Of a stretch of 64,000 bases of DNA, positions 44,693-52,730 are shown piece by piece. The notes under the pieces are model-generated. The model ran no database searches. It had not been told where the DNA came from and saw only the letters and a list, made by a program, of their open reading frames with translations. Position numbers and translations under genes: made by a program. Source of the DNA: Paramicrobacterium fandaimingii (lineage in GTDB: Bacteria > Actinomycetota > Actinomycetes > Actinomycetales > Microbacteriaceae); the NCBI RefSeq assembly GCF_011751745.2, contig NZ_CP061170.1, positions 1,240,001 to 1,304,000 of the forward strand. The letters run 5' to 3'. Within the stretch, counting starts at the first letter, position 1, and each line of letters starts with the position of its first letter.

Positions 44693-45274
44693 TCAGGAGG
44701 GTTCGATCGTGCGGCGCATGACGGTGTTCTTCAGCCCCTTAGAGCGGACGAACTCGAAGCCGGCATCCTCGTACATCGTGCGTGTCCCGTTGTAGACGAA
44801 CGAGTTGTTCATCCTCTTCTCACCGATCTCGTGCGGATATCCCTCGACGACACCGCCACCCCTGGCGGCGATCTGTTCGAGCGCACCGGCCAGAGCAGAC
44901 TTGGCGTACCCCTGTTTGCGATACCGCTTATCGACGAAGATGCAGGTGACGCGATAGTCGGGTGTGACGTCGGCCTCGGCGAGGTACTGCTTTCTGTGAT
45001 GGATGCTCGGCAACTCCTCTGGAGTGCCGTACTCCGCCCACGCGATCGCCTCATCGCCAATCATCACCATCGCCGCGTGAGCCTGTCCGGCCTCGACCAG
45101 CCGTTTCTTGAGAGCGCGATTACCCTCGTGACCCTGCCCTCGCTCGGCGCAGTCGGGGTGGAAGTTGATGCACCAGCACCCACCGAAGATCCCGTTGTGC
45201 CGCTCCACCAGTGCGGAGAACGCGTCCCAAGTGTGCGCGGTCAATGGCTGAATCGAGTATCCGTTTGTCGCCAT
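44693..45274 (-). CDS. GNAT-family N-acetyltransferase
   Basis: A 193-residue acetyl-CoA-dependent acyltransferase. The acetyl-CoA loop is FVDKRYRKQGYAKSALAGALEQIA (the R/QxxGxG/A-type motif A). The N-terminal FGGCWCINFHPDC and the MIGDEAIAWAEYG strands fit the subgroup that acetylates small molecules. ATG 45274 is used. It sits just beyond repeat R7, reading towards it. The substrate is unknown. Confidence 0.88.
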   Translation of the reverse strand: MATNGYSIQPLTAHTWDAFSALVERHNGIFGGCWCINFHPDCAERGQGHEGNRALKKRLVEAGQAHAAMVMIGDEAIAWAEYGTPEELPSIHHRKQYLAEADVTPDYRVTCIFVDKRYRKQGYAKSALAGALEQIAARGGGVVEGYPHEIGEKRMNNSFVYNGTRTMYEDAGFEFVRSKGLKNTVMRRTIEPS

Positions 45275-45474
45275 GCCGCCAATTTAAACACCTCATACGG
45301 ACATCCGCACCTGGTTCGGAGTATTCTGCACGGTCCATTGCCAATACGTGGCGGCTGGAGCAGATCCTCGATAGTCTCCCGTCCATGGATATGTTGGGTG
45401 GGGAACACATCGCGGAGGCCCAGTTGGCCGTCTGGCGCAAGCTGGCCCAGGGGATGCATGCTCGCTACTTGGTC

Positions 45475-45594
45475 AATGACTTCGGCTCATCCGAGGAATT
45501 CTGGATGAACCTGCAGTCCAATTTCGAGCTGAGGCTGGAGCGTCGCATGCTGCGGAACAATGTCGCCGCGATCTCGCCGCTGGAGGTTGCGTGA
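45475..45594 (+). pseudogene. HigA antitoxin C-terminal fragment
   Basis: About 40 codons match the C-terminus of HigA (DFGSSEEFWMNLQSNFELR, ending VAAISPLEVA, against FGTSAQFWINLQ and IAAITPLTVA in the complete gene). The HTH and the toxin are gone. The preceding codons (45385-45474) do not resemble HigA. Its position after the R7 copy of the ychF-higBA junction suggests a deleted second module. Confidence 0.7.
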
Positions 45595-45923
45595 GCTGCG
45601 TCGAGCTCCGCGGACGCCTCGTCTGCGCGAACCGAGCGGAGGCGGCCACAATTGAACGTCACCTGACCCGACACATCGAGCTTACGCGAGAGGAGCCTGG
45701 CTGCCTTTTGTTCGAAGTGCGCCCGACCGGGGACCCGCTCGTGTGGTCTGTCGCGGAGAAGTTTGCGGGACAGGAGTCCTTCGCTGCGCATCAAACGAGG
45801 CTCGCGGATAGTGAGTGGGGTCGAGCTACTGCTGGCATCAAACGGGAATACACGGTGTCGTCTGGCGGCAGAAAACCTGCTGCCGTCATTACGGACGAAC
45901 TGGATATGGGGCCACAGACCTGA
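45591..45923 (+). CDS. Antibiotic biosynthesis monooxygenase (ABM)-domain protein
   Basis: A 110-residue dimeric alpha/beta-barrel ABM protein of the YgiN/putative quinol monooxygenase type. The main motif is LVCANRAEAATIERHLTRHIELTREEPGCLLFEVRPTG, followed by VAEKFAGQESFAAHQTRLADSEW. GTG 45591 overlaps the HigA-fragment stop, mirroring how the carbamoyltransferase-like gene follows complete higA. Quinone handling is likely but not shown. Confidence 0.85.
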   Translation: MSCVELRGRLVCANRAEAATIERHLTRHIELTREEPGCLLFEVRPTGDPLVWSVAEKFAGQESFAAHQTRLADSEWGRATAGIKREYTVSSGGRKPAAVITDELDMGPQT

Positions 45924-45941
45924 TTCACACCTCATAGATGT

Positions 45942-45968
45942 CTTGGGCCGCGCAGAACGCGGCCCAAG
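45942..45968. terminator. Terminator after the ABM gene
   Basis: CTTGGGCCGCG and CGCGGCCCAAG form perfect 11-base arms with a 5-base CAGAA loop, followed by CTTTC. It ends the array-associated transcripts. The segment 45969-46208 contains no gene I can support. Confidence 0.85.
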
Positions 45969-46208
45969 CTTTCGGCCAGCGCGCGTAGGGCGCCACGTTC
46001 CATCCCACGAGGTGTCGTGCACGCCGCTGGCCATGAGCGCCGTACTAATCGCCGTGGATGCGGGGGAGTGCGTGGTATTTCGTACCTCCGGCCCGCATCC
46101 AATGGCCCTGCAAGATGCATATGCGGCATCCGCGTCAGAGTGGTTCCCCTCCAACCCGTGGGGGCGTATTCTCTTTATCGAGGCGACCAAATTGAGGGAG
46201 GCATCGAC

Positions 46209-46379
46209 ATGTCTGTCCCAGACGAAGTTTCATCAGATGAGCAGGTTCCAGCTCCAGGTGAGCGATTGGTCCCCGAACTCGAGGCAGATGAGACGGTCGC
46301 ACCGCGGCCGGAGGAAGAAATCGCCGACGAGCTTCGGGCGGAACCGGACGTCGAAGACCATAGTCGGGGTCACGACTGA
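46209..46379 (+). CDS. Small acidic protein of unknown function
   Basis: A 56-residue frame starting at ATG 46209 behind a very good ribosome site (TTGAGGGAGG, 7 bases away). The product (MSVPDEVSSDEQVPAPGERL...) is rich in Glu, Asp and Pro, has no hydrophobic segment, and ends EDHSRGHD. The strong ribosome site is the main support. No family is recognised. The flanks 45969-46208 and 46380-46610 appear empty. Confidence 0.6.
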   Translation: MSVPDEVSSDEQVPAPGERLVPELEADETVAPRPEEEIADELRAEPDVEDHSRGHD

Positions 46380-46610
46380 TTTCGGGTACACAGGCCGCGA
46401 TTATGAACGTCGCGATCGTCCGTTACGGCTCTCACCATCATGAAGGTGGTGCTGATCACGAGGTCTGCCGATTTCAGATCGCGTTGTACGCGCAATAGCT
46501 CCCTGATGGGTCTTCGCACGTCACATTAACCGGAAGCGACTACCACGTAACTACGATGAGCGGTAGGCGACGCCGTCCCGGCGTCAGCCGCCAGACTGAA
46601 GGAGATTGGG

Positions 46611-47384
46611 ATGCCGAACGTCAGCGAACGCGCACACACATTGGCTTCAGCGCACGAGTCCGGTCGTGTCGTCGTGCTTCCCACGGTGTGGGACGTCTGG
46701 AGCGCTCGCTTAGCGGTGGATGCCGGTTTCGAGGGGATCACAATCGGAAGCCACCCTGTGGCCGACGCGATCGGGAGCGCTGATGGCGAGAACATGGACT
46801 TCACCGAATACCTCGCCGTCGTCAAACGCATCGTCGACGCGGTCGAGGTTCCCGTGAGTGCCGATGTCGAGTCTGGTTATGGGTTGGTGCCTGACGAGCT
46901 GATTGGGCGGCTTCTCGAGGTCGGCGCGGTCGGGGCGAACATCGAGGACGTCGTTCATTCTGAAGGCAAACGCGTGCGCGATCGCGCTGAGCATGCAGAT
47001 TACATTGCCGCTGCGCGCCGCGCTTCCGACGAAGCAGACATCCCCTTCGTGATCAATGGGCGAACGGATGCTGTCAAGCTCGGCACTGATGTTTTCTCTG
47101 ACCCTCTCTCGGAAGCCGCCGAGCGCCTGAGGCTGATGGAGCAGGCAGGCGCCCGCTCCGTCTACCCGGTAGGGCTGACGACCGCCGACGAGGTGACGCG
47201 TCTCGTCGAGGCCGTCTCAGTCCCGGTCAATGTCACGGCGCATCCCGTCGACGTTCACGGCGCCGGGGACCTGGCGGCACTCACCGCGTTGGGCGTGCGC
47301 CGCGTTTCGTTTGGCCCGTTGTGGCAGAAGTGGCTTGCCGCCCTGTCGTCGGCTCAGCTGGCCTCATGGTCATCGAACGGTTGA
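46611..47384 (+). CDS. Isocitrate lyase/phosphoenolpyruvate mutase superfamily protein
   Basis: A 257-residue TIM-barrel of the ICL/PEPM superfamily (2-methylisocitrate lyase and oxaloacetate decarboxylase relatives). Markers are LPTVWDVWSARLAVDAGFEGITIGSHPVAD, the metal/substrate site PVSADVESGYG, the VGANIEDVVHSEGKRV loop and INGRTDAV. ATG 46611 follows GAAGGAGA. The catalytic loop lacks the KKCGH of true isocitrate lyase, so it is probably a lyase or decarboxylase of an unknown substrate. Confidence 0.9.
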   Translation: MPNVSERAHTLASAHESGRVVVLPTVWDVWSARLAVDAGFEGITIGSHPVADAIGSADGENMDFTEYLAVVKRIVDAVEVPVSADVESGYGLVPDELIGRLLEVGAVGANIEDVVHSEGKRVRDRAEHADYIAAARRASDEADIPFVINGRTDAVKLGTDVFSDPLSEAAERLRLMEQAGARSVYPVGLTTADEVTRLVEAVSVPVNVTAHPVDVHGAGDLAALTALGVRRVSFGPLWQKWLAALSSAQLASWSSNG

Positions 47385-47432
47385 ATGACAATTTGGCCGC
47401 CCAATCCTGGTGTTTCGATCAGGTCGTCTCCG

Positions 47433-47906
47433 TCAGAGGGGGAAGATTTCTCCAGAAAAGGGGGAGAAGTCGACCCACGAGTACCGAAATCTACGACTCG
47501 TGAACACCCAGCCATTACCCGAGCGTCGTAGGCGATCGGTCCACACGCCGGTGTTCTGATAGTAGCTCTCTCCAGGACCGCGCGCGGCCTCGTGGCACAT
47601 ACTGCGGGCGGTGGCCTCATCGCCGTTGATCTCGATGGAGCCTTGTACCGTGAATTGAATGAAGTAGTCTCTCTCATCCCGAAGCGCGCGCAGCATCGAC
47701 ACGATGTTGTCTACCCCCTTTGCGCGACTCTCGAAGGGCTGATTTTCGGTGCCTCCGAGTACCCACTCGGAATCGTTGGCCCACAACGCGCGAAAACCGT
47801 CGTAGTCGGCGTGAGTCGAGGCATCGGCGAAGCGGGCGGTTGCATCGCGGATAGCCGCTTCGTCCAGCAGGCGAGTAAGTGCAGCTGCATTTTCTGTGTT
47901 GTTCAT
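47433..47906 (-). CDS. SnoaL-like (NTF2-fold) protein
   Basis: A 157-residue NTF2-fold protein. The EAAIRDATARFADASTHADYDGFRALWANDSEWVLGG segment and the C-terminal GNGWVFTSRRFRYSW strand match the SnoaL_4 group, where Asp and Arg in the cone can act in catalysis. ATG 47906 is the first with family alignment; the frame continues upstream to 48002. It lies convergent with the PEP mutase-like gene. Function is unknown. Confidence 0.85.
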   Translation of the reverse strand: MNNTENAAALTRLLDEAAIRDATARFADASTHADYDGFRALWANDSEWVLGGTENQPFESRAKGVDNIVSMLRALRDERDYFIQFTVQGSIEINGDEATARSMCHEAARGPGESYYQNTGVWTDRLRRSGNGWVFTSRRFRYSWVDFSPFSGEIFPL

Positions 47907-48061
47907 GGGGCAATCATGCGCCCACTCCGGAGAACGCGCCAGGGAGGGCCCGACGGTAGGAATAGCGGTGCCACTCAGTTGGGGTTCCGGTTTTATTGTC
48001 ACATCGCGGTGCCTGCTGGTGGCGTGAACAGGTCGTTCATGGCACGCGACGAATCACTCAT

Positions 48062-49258
48062 CTAAGTAGTCCGGGCATGGGGATAGCCCGGTTCGCGGCC
48101 CTGGAAACTGAGGATGCTCGGGTTATTGATGACGCCGTCGCGGATCTCGATCGCGCGAGAGATCGTGAGGTCCTCTGCCCACGCGGCCGGACCTTCCATG
48201 ACCGTGCGCAGGAACGGCAGGAGCGCCTCACTGATCTCCCACGTGGCCGAATTCCACAGGTATGACGGGCTGTGATCGACGGCGTAATAGTTCACCCCGT
48301 TGCCAACCGTGAACATCGGGTTGTCAAACCCTGTGGGTCTGGCCCACTCGAACCCCATTGATTCGTCACACGAGACGTCGATGATCAGACTTCCCGAGGC
48401 GAACTCGCCGAGGTCCTCGGTTCGTAGATAGGTCAACGGTGCGGCGACGTCCTGGAGCGTGCAATTGACGACGATGTCGTGCGATGCCAGGAATGCGGGG
48501 AGCAGGACGTCACCGTCTTTCGTGCTGACTTTGCTGAGGTGGGGCGCACCTCCGTCAGTATTGAGCTGAGTGATGTGAGCACTGTGGATCGGCGAGCCGA
48601 CGGCGGCGACACCGCGTTGCGTGAGCACTTGGATGTCGTGGATGCCCTGGGCTTTGAGCGCGGTCACGGCACCTCGCGCCGTCGCGCCGAAGCCAATGAC
48701 GACGGCGCTGAGCCGCGGCCCATAATCACCATTCGACCCGATGAGACTGAGCGCGTGCAACACCGAGCAATAGCCGGCCAGCTCGTTGTTCTGATGGAAA
48801 ACGTGCAGGTTGAAATCGCCTCGCCCGGTCCAATGGTTCATCGCCTCGAAGGCAATCAGCGTGAGGTGACGATCGATCGCTGTCTGCGTCATCGCGGTAT
48901 CCTGCACACAGTGCGGCCACCCCCAGAGAACGCGGCCTTCGGGAAGCGATGCCACGTCTGCTGCTTGCGGTTTCGGCAGCAGCAGCACATCAGCGGACTC
49001 AATCACCTCGGCGCGTTCCGCAACCTTGCCCACGCGAGATTCGATGTAACCGGGGTCCAATTGGAAGTCGGCTCCGTAGCCACGCTCGACAGTCATCCGT
49101 GCGCGAAGGGCCGGATCGATTCTGTCCAAGTGACGCGGGTGAATCGGCAGCCGTCGCTCGTTCTCCATCGAGGAATTCGCAAGCAATCCGAGGGTAAGCA
49201 AATTGTTTTCCGACCGTCTGTCAGAGGCAGAGGGGGAAGATTGAGCGGTGCCGGTCAT
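48062..49258 (-). CDS. N5-(carboxyethyl)ornithine synthase-like enzyme
   Basis: A 398-residue NADPH-dependent reductive condensation enzyme of the alanine dehydrogenase/PNT family. Relatives join pyruvate with the side-chain amine of ornithine or lysine. Family markers are NERRLPIHPRHLDRI, ERGYGADF, VLWGWPHCVQDTAMTQ, FNLHVFHQNNELAGYCSVLHAL and the Rossmann segment AVVIGFGATARGAV. The frame is open to 49390, where its ATG overlaps the arfB stop. I take ATG 49258, preceded by GGGAG at a 5-base spacing. A translationally coupled long form would have 44 extra residues. Confidence 0.85.
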   Translation of the reverse strand: MTGTAQSSPSASDRRSENNLLTLGLLANSSMENERRLPIHPRHLDRIDPALRARMTVERGYGADFQLDPGYIESRVGKVAERAEVIESADVLLLPKPQAADVASLPEGRVLWGWPHCVQDTAMTQTAIDRHLTLIAFEAMNHWTGRGDFNLHVFHQNNELAGYCSVLHALSLIGSNGDYGPRLSAVVIGFGATARGAVTALKAQGIHDIQVLTQRGVAAVGSPIHSAHITQLNTDGGAPHLSKVSTKDGDVLLPAFLASHDIVVNCTLQDVAAPLTYLRTEDLGEFASGSLIIDVSCDESMGFEWARPTGFDNPMFTVGNGVNYYAVDHSPSYLWNSATWEISEALLPFLRTVMEGPAAWAEDLTISRAIEIRDGVINNPSILSFQGREPGYPHARTT

Positions 49259-49386
49259 CCGGACTCCCATCATCGGGGAACCGAAGTTAGCTCCTGGTTC
49301 GAGTGTACGTCGAGTGCTCACGGGCAGGCTGAGTGGGTCGCCTTCGTCGACGAGAGGGCCCAAGACTTCTATCGTGCCCGTGGGCG

Positions 49387-49827
49387 TCATTCGGAGTGTG
49401 GTGGTCTTCTATTGCGCTTGGTTTCGGAGCGCTGATGTTTTGCTTCCAGACGCCGCACGCGTGATCCTCTGCTGGGCCGAGTCGCGCGACGCGCGATTTC
49501 GGGAGCCACGGCATCGCGGAGCAGGGTCGCGAGGCGTTCCCGTGCCGCTGTGCGGTTTCGTCGTTGGGATCGATGCTCGGCAGCACTGATCGTCAGCACC
49601 GTGCCCGAGAGTCGTCCGGCGAGCCGGTCAAGGATACGTGCGCGTTGCACATCGTTCAGCGCGGTCGTCGAGCCGAGATCCAGGCTCAGCTGTACGCGCG
49701 AGTCTGCTGTGTTGACACCCTGTCCACCGGGACCTGACGCGTGCGAAAATTGTTCGGCCAGCTCACCTGCAGGAATTCTGAGCCCGAGGGGCGCACCGGG
49801 GCCAGCGGGCACGTGCAGATCGTCCAT
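49387..49827 (-). CDS. arfB: ArfB-type alternative ribosome-rescue peptidyl-tRNA hydrolase
   Basis: A 146-residue release-factor homologue. FSHASGPGGQGVNTADSRV contains the GGQ catalytic motif. The C-terminal basic tail (ARRATRPSRGSRVRRLEAKHQRSETKRNRR) is the unstructured anchor that enters the empty mRNA channel of stalled ribosomes. ATG 49827 is used; the frame continues upstream to 49926. It is followed by, and possibly coupled to, the carboxyethylornithine synthase gene. Confidence 0.93.
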   Translation of the reverse strand: MDDLHVPAGPGAPLGLRIPAGELAEQFSHASGPGGQGVNTADSRVQLSLDLGSTTALNDVQRARILDRLAGRLSGTVLTISAAEHRSQRRNRTAARERLATLLRDAVAPEIARRATRPSRGSRVRRLEAKHQRSETKRNRRPPHSE

Positions 49828-49956
49828 GCACCGAGTCTCCCGCATATTCGCCTTCGCCGCGTGAGGTGGAGTGTGCGACCTTCGACCAGCGATAGGCTCG
49901 GGATCACGCAGTGTATGCAGAGTCACATGTGGCAGCTCCCGATGCAGGAGGCGTCA

Positions 49957-50607
49957 ATGGCACGACGACAGTGTTTCTCTCAGCTGACGCGTGCGCTTCT
50001 CACAGCCGGTGGCATCTGCTCTTTGATCCTCGGCTCGGCTGAAACGGTCAATCGCGTTCTGGCATCGAGAGTGCTGGGTCATGATCGCGGGGGCCGCACC
50101 GTCGTCATCGTTCTCGGGTTCGCGAACCGGAGTGAAGCGATTAATCCTGTCAACCGTTGGCGGGTCAGGTCGGGGATTGCGACGGCTGAGCATTATCGAG
50201 CAGATGTGATCGTGTTCTCGGGTGGTGATCCGGCCGGATTCTGCGAGTCCGAGATGATGGCGGCATACGCTCAGAAGCTCGGTTATCGTGGCGACGTTGA
50301 GATCGAAGGTGAATCGCGCACGACCGAAGAGAATCTTCGCAACTCAATGCCGTTTCTCGATGCGGCGGACAGAATCGCCATCGTCTCCAATCCGTTCCAC
50401 GCGTATCGGGCGCGAAAGATGCTCAGGACGCTCCGGCCAGACCGAGCTTCGCATCTCGTCAGAACGATCGATGTTCGGTCGGGTCGCTGGAGCATCCTGA
50501 TTCCACTGGGCACCGTCGTCGAGGCCGCTGTGCTTCTGGAGAAGAAAATCGCCAGACGCCATGTAGGTTGTAGGCCACGATCATGCAGAGCTGGAGGTTC
50601 CTGGTGA
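49957..50607 (+). CDS. YdcF/SanA-like DUF218 protein
   Basis: A 216-residue envelope protein with an N-terminal signal anchor (about residues 8-30, ALLTAGGICSLILGSAE). The DUF218 core follows: TVVIVLGFANRS, IVFSGGDPAGFCESEMMAAYAQKLG and IEGESRTTEENLRNSMPFL, then VSNPFHAYRARKML. Relatives bind nucleotides or S-adenosylmethionine or affect cell-wall synthesis. ATG 49957 follows CAGGAGG at a normal spacing. The downstream gene overlaps its end. Confidence 0.87.
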   Translation: MARRQCFSQLTRALLTAGGICSLILGSAETVNRVLASRVLGHDRGGRTVVIVLGFANRSEAINPVNRWRVRSGIATAEHYRADVIVFSGGDPAGFCESEMMAAYAQKLGYRGDVEIEGESRTTEENLRNSMPFLDAADRIAIVSNPFHAYRARKMLRTLRPDRASHLVRTIDVRSGRWSILIPLGTVVEAAVLLEKKIARRHVGCRPRSCRAGGSW

Positions 50608-50990
50608 AAATGAACGGTGCGGACATCGTGTTCCCGACCGATTGCGGCAACTCGCCGCGACTGATCATCGTCAGCGAGTTTTCGGCAGCATGGGCCATGA
50701 CAGACGCGGATGCTGTCGTGGAGCGCCTGGCCCAGGGAAGCCGCTGGGTGGTGGTCGGCGACGAAAACGAGGGCGGCCGGCAGGAATCGACGATTCCCTG
50801 GCCAACAATCGATCCCGAACTCGTCGAGATTCTCTCTACCGTGACTCACGGAAAGCTCGCTGCGTGCGAGGGATACATCACTAGCGGTGAATCTCGCGTC
50901 GATTTCTGCCACATGATCCGATTCACCGGGGCCGCGAAAACCGCCAGAATCTCCGAGATTCGCACGTTCCTGGTCGAATCGAAGCGTTAA
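50604..50990 (+). CDS. Unrecognised protein overlapping the DUF218 gene
   Basis: A 128-residue protein starting at GTG 50604, chosen because GGAGG at 50593-50597 is six bases away. ATG 50583 and ATG 50610 are alternatives. It begins VKMNGADIVFPTDCGNSPRLIIVSEFSAAW and ends ISEIRTFLVESKR. No signal, helix or catalytic motif is apparent. Overlap with the DUF218 gene suggests cotranscription, but no role can be assigned. Confidence 0.7.
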   Translation: MKMNGADIVFPTDCGNSPRLIIVSEFSAAWAMTDADAVVERLAQGSRWVVVGDENEGGRQESTIPWPTIDPELVEILSTVTHGKLAACEGYITSGESRVDFCHMIRFTGAAKTARISEIRTFLVESKR

Positions 50991-51006
50991 TCATCGCGTG
51001 AGCCTG

Positions 51007-51582
51007 TCACGTACGAGATTCTTCCTCCCGGAGTCGCGGTTCGACCCTGCGTGCAGGCCGGAGGCCAGACTTATCGGCGTAGAAGGCGCGTATGCGATCC
51101 ATGTCGTGCTTCACGTCGCCCGTCAGCTCGAAAGTGGGTCCGAGGCCCGTCGTCATTGTCGTTCGGTCGACGAAGCCGAGTGTCACTGACATTCCTGTCT
51201 CACGAGCAATGCGGTAGAAGCCGGACTTCCAATGCGTATGGGCGCCTCGAGTGCCATCCGGAGTGACGACGAGACCGAAGACGGCGCCCGAATGCACCTG
51301 GTGAACAACGTCGGAGACGACGCGACCGGGTTCATTGCGGTCGACAGGAATGCCGCCGAGTCGTCGCATGATCGGATCACGCCAGCCGTCGAAGAGACTC
51401 TTCTTGCCGAGCCAGCGCACATCGATTCCGAGGCGCCATGCAATCGCGAGCATCAGAACGAAGTCCCAGTTCGATGTGTGCGGAGCGCCAACCAGAATAG
51501 TGGGCCGATCAGGGGCAGGCTCGCCGGTCAGCTTCCATCGACTCAACCCCCAGAAGGCGCGCGAGAAGAGACGTCGGAGCAT
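51007..51582 (-). CDS. 1-acyl-sn-glycerol-3-phosphate acyltransferase-like protein
   Basis: A 191-residue PlsC-superfamily acyltransferase. The catalytic HxxxxD is VGAPHTSNWDFVLML (residues about 35-40). The phosphate-binding region is PDGTRGAHTHWKSGFYRIA, and GGIPVDRNEPG is the substrate loop. This short subgroup with HTSNWD is common in Actinobacteria and Bacteroidetes, and its acceptor is often not glycerol phosphate. ATG 51582 starts near the end of a gene-free 80-base gap. The call is firm to family level only. Confidence 0.88.
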   Translation of the reverse strand: MLRRLFSRAFWGLSRWKLTGEPAPDRPTILVGAPHTSNWDFVLMLAIAWRLGIDVRWLGKKSLFDGWRDPIMRRLGGIPVDRNEPGRVVSDVVHQVHSGAVFGLVVTPDGTRGAHTHWKSGFYRIARETGMSVTLGFVDRTTMTTGLGPTFELTGDVKHDMDRIRAFYADKSGLRPARRVEPRLREEESRT

Positions 51583-51666
51583 GGCTCAACGCTAAGTGAG
51601 CTCATATGCGCGTGGGCGTATGTCTCAGCGCTGTCGCGTCTCTCTTGAGCACAGCCACGTGATTAA

Positions 51667-51885
51667 CTACCGTTGATTGCGCGGATGCTTCTTGGCGACG
51701 CGTTCATTGCCGCGTTTGTAATTTCCCGTCCACCGCGCCATCGATCCCTGAGGGTCAGACGCGACCTCCTCGAGGAACTCCTCTGCCCGAGCATCGCGCA
51801 GAATCGCGGCTTTTCGTCCAAAGTGGGTGACCTTTACGCTGCCGTCGGAGCGAACCTCATATTCGAATCCGCTTGCGTGACCCAT
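51667..51885 (-). CDS. Small conserved hypothetical protein
   Basis: A 72-residue basic protein beginning MGHASGFEYEVRSDGSVKVTHFGRKAAIL and ending in a Lys/Arg-rich tail (NERVAKKHPRNQR). The VRSDGSVKVTHFGRKAA and EFLEEV segments resemble small actinobacterial proteins of unknown function. No motif suggests an activity. Confidence 0.75.
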   Translation of the reverse strand: MGHASGFEYEVRSDGSVKVTHFGRKAAILRDARAEEFLEEVASDPQGSMARWTGNYKRGNERVAKKHPRNQR

Positions 51886-51968
51886 ATTTCAAGAGTGCCC
51901 GACGTGAGCGGGTCGCGCAATGCCGACTCGTGCGAGTCCAAAGAGTCTCGCGGAGCCAGGCGCTACCT

Positions 51969-52625
51969 TCAGACCTGTCGAGTTCCCTCGAACATCCAAT
52001 GTGCCCTGTTGATCAGTTGCATGACCTCGGACTGCGACAGGCCCTCCACCCCAGGCACGTAGATGTAACGATGCACGTGATTCCAGATCGGTCCGGTTGC
52101 CGGGCACACTCGACCGCGCAGATTCGGGGGCAGACCCTGATTCACGGTGGCGAATCCAGACTGCGACAGTGGCATGACGGCTCGTGAAACGTATCCATTA
52201 CTGCGCTCAGCGGGAACCAACATGCGCTGAGCGGGAGCGAAATCGATCCAGGGAATCGGACCGACGCCGCGCAGAGTCAGCCCCTGCGGGCTCAGCCGTA
52301 CCTCGCTGAGCTCAATCTGCTTGTACGCGCCTTGTCGCCGGTAACCGAAGACAAGCAGTGCCATCACGCCGGCCAGCATCGCGTATACGACAACGACGCC
52401 GATAACCGTGCCGGCCGTGACGTCGACGCCGGAGACCAGAGCGGCGATGATGCCGATCGGGCCGACGACGACGACGAGGAGCAGCACCAAAATGATGAGC
52501 ACAAGAAACAGCCATCGAAGCGCGCCGGACCAGAGTGCGGGCTTTCCGGTCATCGTGACGCTGCCGGTGGATTGCAAGGTAGCTGTGGCCTGGGCATATG
52601 TCAGTACGGGTTCCATCACCGTCAC
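51969..52625 (-). CDS. Two-helix membrane protein of unknown function
   Basis: A 218-residue protein. A soluble lead of about 32 residues is followed by two helices (about 38-65 and 73-95) and then a beta-rich C-terminal domain of about 110 residues with TLRGVGPIPWIDF, resembling PH-domain-like membrane proteins. ATG 52625 is used; M3 or M4 is also possible. No enzymatic residues are visible and no family name is certain. Confidence 0.7.
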   Translation of the reverse strand: MTVMEPVLTYAQATATLQSTGSVTMTGKPALWSGALRWLFLVLIILVLLLVVVVGPIGIIAALVSGVDVTAGTVIGVVVVYAMLAGVMALLVFGYRRQGAYKQIELSEVRLSPQGLTLRGVGPIPWIDFAPAQRMLVPAERSNGYVSRAVMPLSQSGFATVNQGLPPNLRGRVCPATGPIWNHVHRYIYVPGVEGLSQSEVMQLINRAHWMFEGTRQV

Positions 52626-52730
52626 ACTACGTCAGGGGATGTTGGGCGGCGATGGGGAGCGGGCCCCACCCGAAGATCTGGTTTCGGATGGAGCCGCGCG
52701 CTGTTCGGCCGAGCCGCTCGTCGTGACGAC

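Noticed and set aside
35568..46000. Prophage or conjugative element
   Set aside because: No structural, replication, mobilisation or integrase genes; only toxin-antitoxin, regulator and small metabolic genes.
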